Source of the DNA: Arenibacter sp. ARW7G5Y1
GTDB taxonomy: Bacteria; Bacteroidota; Bacteroidia; Flavobacteriales; Flavobacteriaceae
Reading direction: 5' to 3'
Length of the DNA stretch: 64,000 bases
Assembly (NCBI RefSeq): GCF_003201775.1
Contig: NZ_QJJZ01000012.1
Location: 1 to 64,000 of the forward strand
Translations under genes and position numbers: made by a program
Part shown: positions 36,505 to 45,886 of the stretch, piece by piece
Position numbering within the stretch: position 1 is the stretch's first letter
Layout: every line of letters begins with the position of its first letter
Notes under the pieces: generated by a model
What the model was told of the DNA's origin: nothing
Database searches by the model: none
The model's input: the letters and a program-made list of their open reading frames with translations, nothing else

Positions 36505-38967
36505 ATGAAACTAAAATCCAAACTATTCCTTTCAATCCTTTTTGTGGGGGTTCAGCTTTTTGGCCAATCTCCAGGGATTTCAACTACTAGCACCCGAATA
36601 AGCGACCAAAAAATTGATCCCGCAAATACGCTTTGGTTTGATGAGCCTGCATCCATATGGGAAGAGGCCCTTCCTGTGGGCAATGGGCGATTGGGCGCAA
36701 TGGTTTATGGAAAATATGGAGAGGAAAAAATTCAGTTCAACGAAGAGACCTATTGGACGGGAGGCCCCTATTCAACCGTAGTAAAAGGAGGTTATAAAGA
36801 GCTTCCTAAAATTCAGGAATACATTTTTGAAGGTAAACCTATAGAGGCCCACAAGCTATTTGGCCGAGCCTTAATGGGGTACCCGGTAGAGCAACAAAAG
36901 TATCAGTCCATGGCCAACCTACATCTTTTTTTCGGAAAGGATAGTGTAACCAACTACAGCAGGTCCCTTGATCTAAAAACAGGTGTCGTTACGGTTAAAT
37001 ATAAAGCCAACGGTATAAACTATGTACGGGAAATAATTGCTTCGGCCGTTGATCAAACGATTGCAGTACGTATATCCGCCGATAAAGCGGGAAGTATTTC
37101 TTTGGATGCAGAACTAAGAGGAGTTAGAAACAACTCCCATTCCAACTATGCTACAGATTATTTCCGAATGGATGGTCTGGGCAGCAACCAATTAAAACTC
37201 ACTGGAAAATCTGCCGATTATCTGGGTGTTGATGGTAAATTAAAATACGAGGCAAGAATCAAAGCCCTTCCAGAAGGAGGTAGTATGACACTGAAAGGCA
37301 GTAGACTAAAGATTGAAAATGCCAATGCGGTTACCCTTTATTTTGTTGCAGCCACAAACTTTAACAATTACAAGGATGTTAGTGGCGATGAGCATGCCCG
37401 AGTAGAGGAAATGATGGCCCATTTGGAAGGAAGTTCCTTTACAGAGGTAAAACAAAGTGCTGTTGAGGACCACAAAAAGTATTATGACAGGGTTACACTT
37501 ACACTGCCAACTACCCACAATTCGTACTTGACAACGGACGAACGTATGTCCAAAATTCAAACAGAGCCAGATCCACAACTGGCTACCCTTTGCTATAATT
37601 TTGGAAGATACCTTCTAATAGCTTCCTCAAGACCTGGAACCCAGCCCGCCAACCTTCAAGGAATCTGGAACAATGACATGAACCCGGCCTGGGATTCAAA
37701 GTACACAACCAACATAAATACAGAAATGAATTATTGGCCCGTTGAAACGGCCAACCTATCCGAATTGTCGGAGCCTTTGATTACCATGGTAAGGGAACTT
37801 ACCGATCAGGGAGCGGAAGTTGCCAAGGAACATTACGGTGCTGGGGGATGGGTATTTCATCAGAACACCGATATATGGAGAGTCGCAGCCCCAATGGACG
37901 GTCCAACCTGGGGAACTTATACCGTTGGGGGCGCATGGCTTACCACCCATCTATGGGAACATTATCTGTTTACCCAGGATAAGGAATATCTGAAAGAAGT
38001 ATACCCGATCATTAAAGGTTCAGTCGATTTTTTTATGGACTTCCTGGTTGAATACCCAGAAAAGGATTGGTTGGTTACCAATCCCTCCAATTCCCCTGAA
38101 AATCCACCTAAGGGCAAAGGTTACGAATACTTTTATGATGAAGTAACAGGAATGTATTATTTCACTACCATTGTAGCCGGTGCCACTATGGATATGCAAA
38201 TATTAAAGGATCTATTCGCCTATTATGGAGAAGCCACCGAAATATTGGATATAGACCGTGAATATGCCAAGGCGGTTCTTGCCTACAGAGATCGCTTTCC
38301 TCCCTCACAGGTAGGAAGGGATGGCATGCTTCAAGAGTGGACGGAAGACTATGAACAAATGGAAGACAAACACCGTCACTTCTCACACTTATACGGACTC
38401 TATCCCGGTAATGTTATTTCCCCCAACCGTACCCCCGAATTCATAGAACCTGTCAAAAAAGTGCTGGAACAACGTGGTGATGGCGGCACAGGGTTCTCCA
38501 GAGGATGGAAAATGGCACTTTGGGCCCGTTTAAACGATGGAGATAGAGCCAACTCTATCTTTAAAGGATATTTAAAGGAGCAATGCTACGCCTCCCTTTT
38601 TGCCAAATGTGGAAAGCCCCTGCAGGTCGATGGCTCCTTAGGAGTTACCGCCGGTATTACCGAAATGCTCATCCAATCCCATGAAGGATATATAGAATTA
38701 TTGCCAGCATTACCTACTGAATGGTCGGAGGGCGAATTCAAGGGAGTTTGCGCCAGAGGCGGATTTGAGCTCGACTTTAGCTGGAAAAACAAGGAGCTTA
38801 TCACCACCGAAGTACTTTCAAAGACAGGTGAAAAGTTTAGATTAAAAACCAATAATAAGATAAGGGTATTCCTTGATGGAAAGCAGATTAGAATTAAAAA
38901 ACGTCCGAACCAAATTATTGAATTCAACACCGTAAAGGGTAAAACTTACACCATCACAGAAATATGA
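36505..38967 (+). CDS. GH95-2: alpha-L-fucosidase/alpha-L-galactosidase-type glycoside hydrolase
   Basis: I start this at 36505, where MKLKSKLFLSILFVGVQLFG gives a signal peptide. The earlier in-frame ATG at 36442 lies directly on the terminator hairpin. From 36505 it has 820 residues, exactly the length of GH95-1. The proposed catalytic residues have the same numbers as in GH95-1: Asn403/Asn405 (NINTEMNYW), Glu532 (SNSPEN) and Asp709 (QVDGSLG). The two differ at many positions but belong to one subclade. It heads an operon with an IdnD-like dehydrogenase (4-nt ATGA overlap), an L-galactose-dehydrogenase-like AKR and an SSS symporter, which favours alpha-L-galactosidase activity over fucosidase (inference). 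Confidence 0.92.
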   Translation: MKLKSKLFLSILFVGVQLFGQSPGISTTSTRISDQKIDPANTLWFDEPASIWEEALPVGNGRLGAMVYGKYGEEKIQFNEETYWTGGPYSTVVKGGYKELPKIQEYIFEGKPIEAHKLFGRALMGYPVEQQKYQSMANLHLFFGKDSVTNYSRSLDLKTGVVTVKYKANGINYVREIIASAVDQTIAVRISADKAGSISLDAELRGVRNNSHSNYATDYFRMDGLGSNQLKLTGKSADYLGVDGKLKYEARIKALPEGGSMTLKGSRLKIENANAVTLYFVAATNFNNYKDVSGDEHARVEEMMAHLEGSSFTEVKQSAVEDHKKYYDRVTLTLPTTHNSYLTTDERMSKIQTEPDPQLATLCYNFGRYLLIASSRPGTQPANLQGIWNNDMNPAWDSKYTTNINTEMNYWPVETANLSELSEPLITMVRELTDQGAEVAKEHYGAGGWVFHQNTDIWRVAAPMDGPTWGTYTVGGAWLTTHLWEHYLFTQDKEYLKEVYPIIKGSVDFFMDFLVEYPEKDWLVTNPSNSPENPPKGKGYEYFYDEVTGMYYFTTIVAGATMDMQILKDLFAYYGEATEILDIDREYAKAVLAYRDRFPPSQVGRDGMLQEWTEDYEQMEDKHRHFSHLYGLYPGNVISPNRTPEFIEPVKKVLEQRGDGGTGFSRGWKMALWARLNDGDRANSIFKGYLKEQCYASLFAKCGKPLQVDGSLGVTAGITEMLIQSHEGYIELLPALPTEWSEGEFKGVCARGGFELDFSWKNKELITTEVLSKTGEKFRLKTNNKIRVFLDGKQIRIKKRPNQIIEFNTVKGKTYTITEI

Positions 38968-40001
38968 AATCATATTTATTGTACGGAAAAACCGATATAC
39001 GGTATAGTGACATCCCCTACCCTGAAGATACCGCCGAAAATGAAGTTATCGTAAAGGTAAGGTCTGTCGGTATTTGTGGTTCGGACATCCATTATTATAA
39101 AGATGGCAAAATTGGGGATTTTATCCCTAAAGCACCATTTGCCCTAGGACATGAACTTTCAGGGGAAATTGAAAAAGAATCTTCCTTATATCCCAAATTA
39201 AAAAAAGGGACCAGGGTAAGTATCAACCCCTCCAGGCCTTGCAAAACCTGCATACATTGTAAAGCTGGAAAACAAAACCTTTGTCCTTCCATGAAGTACT
39301 TGGGATCGGCTAGCGTATTTCCCCATCTCAATGGCGGATTTTCAGAATACATTAAGATACCTGCCGAAAACTGTGTGCCCTTAAAGGATTTTATAAGCTA
39401 TGAAATGGCCGCCCTATTGGAGCCACTCTCAGTAGTCCTACATGCCTTAACAATAGCAGGCGACTTAAAGGGGAAATCTGTACTTGTCACTGGTGCAGGT
39501 ACCATAGGACAACTATGCCATATGGCCGCCAACCTATATACTTCACAGCCTGTAGTTATAACGGACATAAGAACAGCGGCATTGGAAAAAGCGACCGAGA
39601 TTGGGGTCACCGCAGCCTTAAATCCGTTGAAACCTGGTTTTCAGGAGGAACTATTTTCTTTGGCCCCCAACGGATTCGACATTTTACTGGAAGCCTCTGG
39701 CGCCAGTACTATTTTGACCAATACCGTAAAATTTATGAAAAAGGGCGGAAAAATAGTTCAATTGGGAATGCACCATGACAATGCGGAATTTCCATTTTCA
39801 GCTTTCATGAAAAACGAACTTACGTTTCAGCCGTCATTTCGTTTTAACCAAGAATATACCTTGGCGCTGAAACTTTTGGAAGAACAAAAAATAGACCTGA
39901 CAAAAATAATTACAAACCGATTTCCTTTTGACGAAATACCAGAAGCCATGAAAAAAGCTTCCGATTCCAATGAAGATATAAAAATCGTAGTACAAAATTA
40001 A
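38964..40001 (+). CDS. Zinc-dependent MDR dehydrogenase, L-idonate/L-galactonate 5-dehydrogenase type
   Basis: A 345-residue medium-chain dehydrogenase. Catalytic zinc ligands: Cys38 in GICGSD and His63 in GHELSG. The structural zinc loop is PCKTCIHCKAGKQNLC. The NAD(P)-binding Rossmann motif is TGAGTIGQL (about 171-179). Several stretches recall E. coli IdnD: GICGSDIHYYKDGKIGDF, SINPSRPCKTC, GSASVFPHLNGGF, VQLGMHHDNAEFPF and SFRFNQE. IdnD and its relative LgoD oxidise C5 of L-idonate or L-galactonate; with L-galactonate the product is D-tagaturonate. Its start overlaps the GH95-2 stop by 4 nt, and the AKR starts 6 nt after its stop, so translation is coupled. Best reading: L-galactonate to D-tagaturonate (inference). 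Alternative substrates include L-idonate or other aldonates. Confidence 0.88.
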   Translation: MKSYLLYGKTDIRYSDIPYPEDTAENEVIVKVRSVGICGSDIHYYKDGKIGDFIPKAPFALGHELSGEIEKESSLYPKLKKGTRVSINPSRPCKTCIHCKAGKQNLCPSMKYLGSASVFPHLNGGFSEYIKIPAENCVPLKDFISYEMAALLEPLSVVLHALTIAGDLKGKSVLVTGAGTIGQLCHMAANLYTSQPVVITDIRTAALEKATEIGVTAALNPLKPGFQEELFSLAPNGFDILLEASGASTILTNTVKFMKKGGKIVQLGMHHDNAEFPFSAFMKNELTFQPSFRFNQEYTLALKLLEEQKIDLTKIITNRFPFDEIPEAMKKASDSNEDIKIVVQN

Positions 40002-40007
40002 CAAAGT

Positions 40008-40970
40008 ATGAAGTATAATACTTTAGGTGACACCAATATAAAATTAAGCGAATTGGGCTTTGGTGCTTCAGCAATAGGCGGTATGTTCAATGGGGTGGAA
40101 AAAAATGAAGCCATAAAAACCGTGCACGCTGCTTTTGACAGGGGCATAAACTACTTCGACACTTCCCCAGCATATGGCAGAAATACCTCAACATATGGTC
40201 CAGTTACCTCGGAAACAATATTGGGCCAAGCATTAAAAGATATAAAGCGTTCGGAAATAATCCTTTCGAGCAAGGCCGGAAAAATTTCTTCTTTGCCTCC
40301 TGAGTTAAATTTTAGTTACCAAGCAATATTAAAATCGGTAGAGGGCAGCCTAAATAGGCTACAGACCGATTATATAGACCTACTTTTTTTACACGACATA
40401 GAATACAACAAAGGAAGGCATTTGGAAACGGCTTTAGACGAAGGCCTTTCAGCCTTGAGGGATCTAAAAAAGGCGGGGAAAATTAGGGCTGTTGGAATCT
40501 CCTGCTATTCTATGGATGTGCTCAATAAAGTTATTCCCAATGTTGATCTGGATACCGTATTGGTGCACAATCACTATACACTTATCAATGATGAACTCCT
40601 AGGTTTAATGCCTAAAATCAAGGCCAAGGGAATGGGTCTGGTAAGTGCTTCCCCATTCGCCAGTGGATTGCTCACCCACCAAGGACCTCCTGATTGGTAT
40701 CCCGTGGACAAAAAAGATTTGTGTGTAATAAACAAAACCCTTAATTTTTGCTTAGAAAACAATATCCCAATTGAAAAACTCGCCCTTCAATACGCCTTAA
40801 GTAACCCGGAAATTCCGACTACCTTATTTAGTTGTACGGAAAGAAGTATCTTAAACAAAAATATTGATTGGATCGAGGAACCTGTAGCACAAGATATAAT
40901 TGAAGACATACGAAAATATCTAGAGCCCATAAGGAACAAAGATTTCGATTTTGGAGCATATAACGACTAA
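40008..40970 (+). CDS. Aldo-keto reductase resembling L-galactose 1-dehydrogenase
   Basis: A 320-residue AKR. Family motifs: LGFGASAIGGMF, RGINYFDTSPAYG (catalytic Asp and Tyr), SSKAGK (Lys) and LLFLHDIE (His). Over its length it resembles plant L-galactose dehydrogenase, notably VSASPFASGLLTHQGPPDW, KLALQYALSNPEIP and YLEPIRN. Bacterial L-fucose/D-threo-aldose 1-dehydrogenases belong to the same subgroup. The expected reaction is NAD(P)-linked oxidation of L-galactose (or L-fucose) at C1 to the 1,4-lactone. It lies between the IdnD-like dehydrogenase (6 nt) and the SSS symporter (6 nt). There is no lactonase gene beside it; the lactone may open spontaneously. With the upstream dehydrogenase it would turn L-galactose into D-tagaturonate, an entry to hexuronate metabolism. 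Confidence 0.88.
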   Translation: MKYNTLGDTNIKLSELGFGASAIGGMFNGVEKNEAIKTVHAAFDRGINYFDTSPAYGRNTSTYGPVTSETILGQALKDIKRSEIILSSKAGKISSLPPELNFSYQAILKSVEGSLNRLQTDYIDLLFLHDIEYNKGRHLETALDEGLSALRDLKKAGKIRAVGISCYSMDVLNKVIPNVDLDTVLVHNHYTLINDELLGLMPKIKAKGMGLVSASPFASGLLTHQGPPDWYPVDKKDLCVINKTLNFCLENNIPIEKLALQYALSNPEIPTTLFSCTERSILNKNIDWIEEPVAQDIIEDIRKYLEPIRNKDFDFGAYND

Positions 40971-40976
40971 ACCAAT

Positions 40977-42590
40977 ATGAGTACAATTGATCTAATTATA
41001 ATCTTATTATACCTTGTTGGAATCCTAGTTCTTGGTATAATGTCCACCGGAAAGACAAAAATGACGTCCGACAATTATTTCCTTGCAGGACGCAGTTTAA
41101 ATTGGGTTATAATTGGCGCCGCCCTTTTTGCCAGTAATATCTCCACCATACATTTGGTCGGCTTGGCGGCTTCTGGCTTTGAGGACGGATTGGTCTGGGG
41201 AAATTTTGAATGGATGGCCTCCGTTGTCCTAATATTTCTAGGGCTTATTTTTGCCCCTTTTTATTTTAAAAGCCAAATATCGACGCTTCCTGAATTTTTG
41301 GAAAAAAGATATAGCTCTCCTTCAAGATCTTTTTTGGCCTTTATGGCCATATTGGGGGCGCTATTTGTACATATAGGCATGAGCCTTTACGCAGGTGCAA
41401 TTGTATTTAAGTCGTTTTTTGGAATAGATGTATTTGTTTCCATTTTAATAATATCGGTCATAACCGCCACCTATACCATACTTGGAGGATTAAAGGCCGT
41501 GGTAATCACTGAAACCGTTCAAACGGTTGTATTGATTATTGGTGCTGTAATATTGACCATATTTGCAATTAATGCACTGCCGGACATTGGCGTAAACACC
41601 TTAGCCGAATTTAAAGATAAAATAAGGCCCGATCAATTGAGTATGCTAAGATCTGGGGAGAATGCCGGTAATTCCGGACTTTCATGGTACGCCATTTTCC
41701 TGGGGTATCCAATTTTGGGACTATGGTACTGGTGTTCGGACCAGACCATTGTGCAACGTGTTTTGGCTGCAAAAAGCGAGGACGACGCCCAAAAAGGGCC
41801 TATTTTTGCAGGATTTTTAAAAATACTTCCCGTATTCATTATGGTTTTGCCAGGAGTTATTGGTTACGTTTTATTTAAAGATAAAATTACCACCAGTAAT
41901 GAAACCCTGCCGGTACTGATCAACGAACTATTGCCCATCGGGATAAAAGGAATTTTTGCGGCCGCATTGCTCTCTGCCCTCATGAGCACTATAGCTGCTG
42001 CACTTAATAGCTGTTCCACTTTGGTGGCCATCGACATAGCCAAAAGGCTTAAACCATCCCTGTCCGATAAAAAACAAGTGCAAATAGGAAAATATGTCGC
42101 AGTGGTCGTCATGATTTTAGCCATGGCCTGGTCTACCCAAGGCGGCAAATTTAACAGTATATTTGAGGCCATCAATAAGATAGCCGCAGCATTGGCTCCT
42201 CCAATCGCTACTGTATTTCTATTTGGAGTATTCAGTAAAAGGGGCACCAAGGAAGCTTCCCTGGTCACCTTGATCTTTGGTTTTATTCTTGGTATTAGTG
42301 CCTTTGCCGCAGATTTTATCCCGGCACTATATGGAAAACCAAGTATAATTACGGATACTTGGGGAATACCCTTTATGATGCAGGCATGGTGGCTCTTCTG
42401 TATTTGTTCCGTAGTATATTTTATAATTAGCTATTTAACACCTAGACCAAGTGCGGACCAGCTTCAGTATACCTGGGACAACCCATGGCAATTTCTTACC
42501 GATAAGGAATTTAAAGGTGTTAAGGATGTCCGACTTTATGCCGGCGCATTACTTTTAACCCTAATCATCCTTTATACCATTTTTCAATAA
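40977..42590 (+). CDS. SSS-family sodium:sugar symporter
   Basis: A 537-residue inner-membrane protein of the sodium:solute symporter family (vSGLT-like), with about 14 predicted hydrophobic segments. Signatures: NYFLAGRSLNWVIIGAALF at about residue 33, STIHLVGLAASG, QISTLPEFLEKRY, WYWCSDQTIVQRVLAAK, and the NSCSTLVAIDIAKRL region. It would bring the sugar released by GH95 enzymes into the cytoplasm, where the two preceding dehydrogenases act. It lies 6 nt after the AKR gene. Likely substrate L-galactose and/or L-fucose, based on operon partners only. Confidence 0.92.
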   Translation: MSTIDLIIILLYLVGILVLGIMSTGKTKMTSDNYFLAGRSLNWVIIGAALFASNISTIHLVGLAASGFEDGLVWGNFEWMASVVLIFLGLIFAPFYFKSQISTLPEFLEKRYSSPSRSFLAFMAILGALFVHIGMSLYAGAIVFKSFFGIDVFVSILIISVITATYTILGGLKAVVITETVQTVVLIIGAVILTIFAINALPDIGVNTLAEFKDKIRPDQLSMLRSGENAGNSGLSWYAIFLGYPILGLWYWCSDQTIVQRVLAAKSEDDAQKGPIFAGFLKILPVFIMVLPGVIGYVLFKDKITTSNETLPVLINELLPIGIKGIFAAALLSALMSTIAAALNSCSTLVAIDIAKRLKPSLSDKKQVQIGKYVAVVVMILAMAWSTQGGKFNSIFEAINKIAAALAPPIATVFLFGVFSKRGTKEASLVTLIFGFILGISAFAADFIPALYGKPSIITDTWGIPFMMQAWWLFCICSVVYFIISYLTPRPSADQLQYTWDNPWQFLTDKEFKGVKDVRLYAGALLLTLIILYTIFQ

Positions 42591-42661
42591 TCACTTTTAG
42601 CATTTACAATTACCAAAAAAATAGCTCTAAAAAAATTGATATTCCAAAAATAGTCCCCATT

Positions 42662-44197
42662 ATGAGAAAATCAAGTATACGGATTTTACAAATTTTCACC
42701 TTTACATTTACATTGTTTGTTCTTTTTTCTTCCTGTAAAGAGAAGACGCCTCAACAAGAAGAAGAGAAAAAACCCAATATCATCATTTACCTAACGGACG
42801 ATCTAGGGTATGGGGATTTGGGTTGCTACGGAAGCCCCATTATTAAAACACCTTTTATAGATAAATTTGCTTCGCAAGGGGTATTGTTGACGGACTGCCA
42901 TTCGGCAGGAACCGTATGTTCCCCCTCAAGGGCAGGTCTATTAACAGGGAGAAATCCATATAGAAGTGGGTTTTATTATATTCAGGGAGCCTATGGAGCC
43001 TATTTAAAGAAAGATGAAGTTACCATTGCCGAGCTTTTAAAATCCGGTGGCTACGAAACGGCTTTTATGGGAAAATGGCACCTATCCAGATTGGAAAAAA
43101 GTAAAAAACACGATGAGCCCGGTCCTGGTGACCAAGGCTTTGATTATTGGTTTGCCTCTACCCACAATGCCTTTGGGGGACCTAAAAATTTTGATAAATT
43201 CATAAGGAATGGAGAAGCTGTTGGAGAAGTGGACGGTTGGTACTGCGATGTACTTACCCAAGAAGCGACCAACTGGCTTACAAATATCAGGGACAAATCC
43301 AAACCTTTTCTACTTATTGTTTCCACCCACGAACCCCACACTCCCATTGCACCTCCAGAAAAATATAGCGAGATGTACAACAATGCCAAAGTGGATAGCT
43401 TGGAGAAATCTATTCGTTACGGAGGTGTAGCAAGGCCTGAATATGATATTACCCAAAATAAAAAAGAGTATTATGGTACCGTGACACAGCTGGATGAGGC
43501 TTTCGGTAATTTGATGAAAACGGTTGATAAGGAAAATCTGGCCGACAATACCATGGTCATTTTTACAAGTGATAACGGCCCCGAACACCCCGTAAACCTG
43601 GAAGAGTCCAAAGGAGAATGGGAAGACCCCATAAGGGATATGTCTTTTGGAACTCCTGGCATATATAAAGGTATGAAAAGATACCCGTATGAAGGTGGGC
43701 ACAGGGTTCCGGGAATAGTACGTTTTCCAGGCAAAATACCAGCAGGAACCACTAGCAATGAATTTGTCGTAGGAACAGATTTTATTACTACCGCTACCAA
43801 ACTTGCCAACGTAGATACTCCCAGTGATATAACCATGGACGCCATTGATGCCTTTCCTGCATTCCTAGGCAAAAAAACGGAGCGGGACAAACCTTATCTA
43901 TTTCTTTTCCCAACCCATGAGGACACCTATTTTAGAATGCCGCATATGGCCATGCGCTATAACGACTATTCCTTGTTGGGTTGGTTCCCTGAAAACAGAG
44001 ACGGGAATAACCTCATTGCATGGATGAAGTCGTCCGTTCCCGAAAAATTTGCACTATACGATCTATCAACCGATCCAGAACAAAAAAATAATCTGGCCGA
44101 ATCACAGCCGGAAATAATTGACCAACTAAAACCCTTGTTGTTGGAACAATGGAAAGACATTAGGGATGAAGGACCGGACTGGGGAAAATCCAAGTAA
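42662..44197 (+). CDS. Sulfatase 3 (S1 family lipoprotein)
   Basis: A 511-residue sulfatase with a lipoprotein signal (LFVLFSSC, about Cys25). Metal site YLTDDLGYGDLG near residue 44. The FGly motif is Cys86 in CSPSRAGLLTGR, then FMGKWHLSR. Second metal cluster TSDNGPEHPVN. C-terminal signature PYEGGHRVPGIVRFPGKIP. Sulfatase 4, directly downstream, is a close paralogue with the same motifs in the same order, so this is a tandem duplication. Both follow the SSS symporter in the GH95-2 operon. The sulfate position attacked cannot be deduced. Confidence 0.93.
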   Translation: MRKSSIRILQIFTFTFTLFVLFSSCKEKTPQQEEEKKPNIIIYLTDDLGYGDLGCYGSPIIKTPFIDKFASQGVLLTDCHSAGTVCSPSRAGLLTGRNPYRSGFYYIQGAYGAYLKKDEVTIAELLKSGGYETAFMGKWHLSRLEKSKKHDEPGPGDQGFDYWFASTHNAFGGPKNFDKFIRNGEAVGEVDGWYCDVLTQEATNWLTNIRDKSKPFLLIVSTHEPHTPIAPPEKYSEMYNNAKVDSLEKSIRYGGVARPEYDITQNKKEYYGTVTQLDEAFGNLMKTVDKENLADNTMVIFTSDNGPEHPVNLEESKGEWEDPIRDMSFGTPGIYKGMKRYPYEGGHRVPGIVRFPGKIPAGTTSNEFVVGTDFITTATKLANVDTPSDITMDAIDAFPAFLGKKTERDKPYLFLFPTHEDTYFRMPHMAMRYNDYSLLGWFPENRDGNNLIAWMKSSVPEKFALYDLSTDPEQKNNLAESQPEIIDQLKPLLLEQWKDIRDEGPDWGKSK

Positions 44198-44237
44198 TTT
44201 GTACAAAATCACCTTTATGCAGAACCCTTTCAAATTA

Positions 44238-45767
44238 ATGATGAAAAGAATAAGATTAATTAGCTGCATATTTCTTTGTGCGACTGCATTGATGGGTTGC
44301 AAAACTAAAAATGACAATACTTCCGACAAGAAAGTCTCAAAACCCAATATCATCATTTATTTAACCGATGACATGGGTTATGGGGACTTGGGCTGCTATG
44401 GCAATCCCATTACGAACACCCCCGCAATAGACAAGTTTGCCTCGGAAGGGGTTTTACTAACCGATTGCCATTCTGCCGGAACTGTGTGTTCTCCATCACG
44501 AGCAGGCCTTTTAACAGGTAGGCACCCCTACAGAAGTGGAATCTATTATTTGCAAGGCTATAAGGGAGCACATTTAAGGGATAGTGAAACCACCATTGCC
44601 GAAATGCTAAAATCCGGGGGCTATGAAACAGCCTTTATGGGGAAATGGCATTTATCAAGATTGGAAAGATCGGAAAAGGTAAAAGAACCCGATCCCGGCG
44701 ACCAAGGTTTTGACTATTGGTTTGCCTCTACCCATAACGCCTATGAGGGCCCTAAAAATTTCACCAAATTCATTCGAAACGGCCAAGCGGTAGGAGAGGT
44801 TGATGGTTGGTATTGTGATGTACTTACGGAAGAGGCCACAGACTGGCTGACCAACAAAAGGGATAAGAACAAACCTTTCCTTCTTATTGTTTCCACACAC
44901 GAGCCCCATGCTCCGTTGTCGCCACCTGAAAAATACAGCAATGCATACAACAACAAGGCAGTTGATTCTTTGGAGCACAGTATTAAATACGGGGGTGTTG
45001 ATAGACCTGAGTACGATATTAGCCAGAACAAAAAAGAATATTACGGTACCATATCACAATTGGACAATGCCTTTGCCAATTTAATGAAAACCGTAGATCA
45101 GGAAAACTTAAAGGATAACACAATGGTTATTTTTACCAGTGACAACGGTCCGGAACATCCAGTAAACTTGGAAGAATCCAAGGGGGAATGGGAGGCGCCC
45201 ACTAGGGATTATTGTTTTGGAACGCCCGGTAATTTTAGGGGTATGAAGAGATACCCTTATGAAGGGGGCCATAGGGTTCCCGGTATTGTGCGTTATCCCG
45301 GCAAAATTCCTGCAGGAACTACCAGTAACGAATTGGTGGTGGCTACTGATTTTTTGACCACTATATCCGAACTGGCTCAAGTAAATGTGCCCAGTGGTGT
45401 AAATTTGGATGGCACAAATGCATTTCCTGCCTTTTTAGGTCAAAAAACAGAAAGAAATAAACCCTATTTATGGATATTTCCCACCCATGAGGACACCTAT
45501 TTTAGAATGCCCCATATGGCCTTGCGCTATAACCATTATACCCTGCTGGGTTGGTTACCTGAAAAATCGGAAAACGAAACTTTAATGGAATGGATGAAAA
45601 CCTCCGTACCCGCAAAATTTGAACTTTACGATTTATCGAACGATGCGGAACAAACAAACGACCTGGCTTCTTCTAAACCGAAAATGGTAGACATACTAAA
45701 GCCCTTAATGCTGGAACAATGGATTGAAATTAGGGATGAAGGGCCTATCTGGGAGAATATGAATTAG
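44238..45767 (+). CDS. Sulfatase 4 (S1 family lipoprotein), tandem paralogue of sulfatase 3
   Basis: The start at 44238 is chosen because MMKRIRLISCIFLCATALMG followed by Cys is a typical lipoprotein signal. The in-frame ATG at 44166 would overlap sulfatase 3 and add 24 residues before the signal. From 44238 the protein has 509 residues. FGly motif Cys84 in CSPSRAGLLTGR, metal site YLTDDMGYGDLG, second cluster TSDNGPEHPVN. It matches sulfatase 3 over nearly its whole length; differences are scattered, and some may alter the substrate pocket (for example WGNPI-type loop changes and DYCFGTPGNFRG versus DMSFGTPGIYKG). The stop of sulfatase 3 is 40 nt upstream. Confidence 0.92.
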   Translation: MMKRIRLISCIFLCATALMGCKTKNDNTSDKKVSKPNIIIYLTDDMGYGDLGCYGNPITNTPAIDKFASEGVLLTDCHSAGTVCSPSRAGLLTGRHPYRSGIYYLQGYKGAHLRDSETTIAEMLKSGGYETAFMGKWHLSRLERSEKVKEPDPGDQGFDYWFASTHNAYEGPKNFTKFIRNGQAVGEVDGWYCDVLTEEATDWLTNKRDKNKPFLLIVSTHEPHAPLSPPEKYSNAYNNKAVDSLEHSIKYGGVDRPEYDISQNKKEYYGTISQLDNAFANLMKTVDQENLKDNTMVIFTSDNGPEHPVNLEESKGEWEAPTRDYCFGTPGNFRGMKRYPYEGGHRVPGIVRYPGKIPAGTTSNELVVATDFLTTISELAQVNVPSGVNLDGTNAFPAFLGQKTERNKPYLWIFPTHEDTYFRMPHMALRYNHYTLLGWLPEKSENETLMEWMKTSVPAKFELYDLSNDAEQTNDLASSKPKMVDILKPLMLEQWIEIRDEGPIWENMN

Positions 45768-45886
45768 AACACCTGGACACTGTTTTAAAATATTTCACGT
45801 CTACAATTGTCCTTTTTATACAACTTACAAAAGAAATAAAATTCCGGGTCTGATGCCACTACCCTATAGAGCTAAAATTCAAAAAT

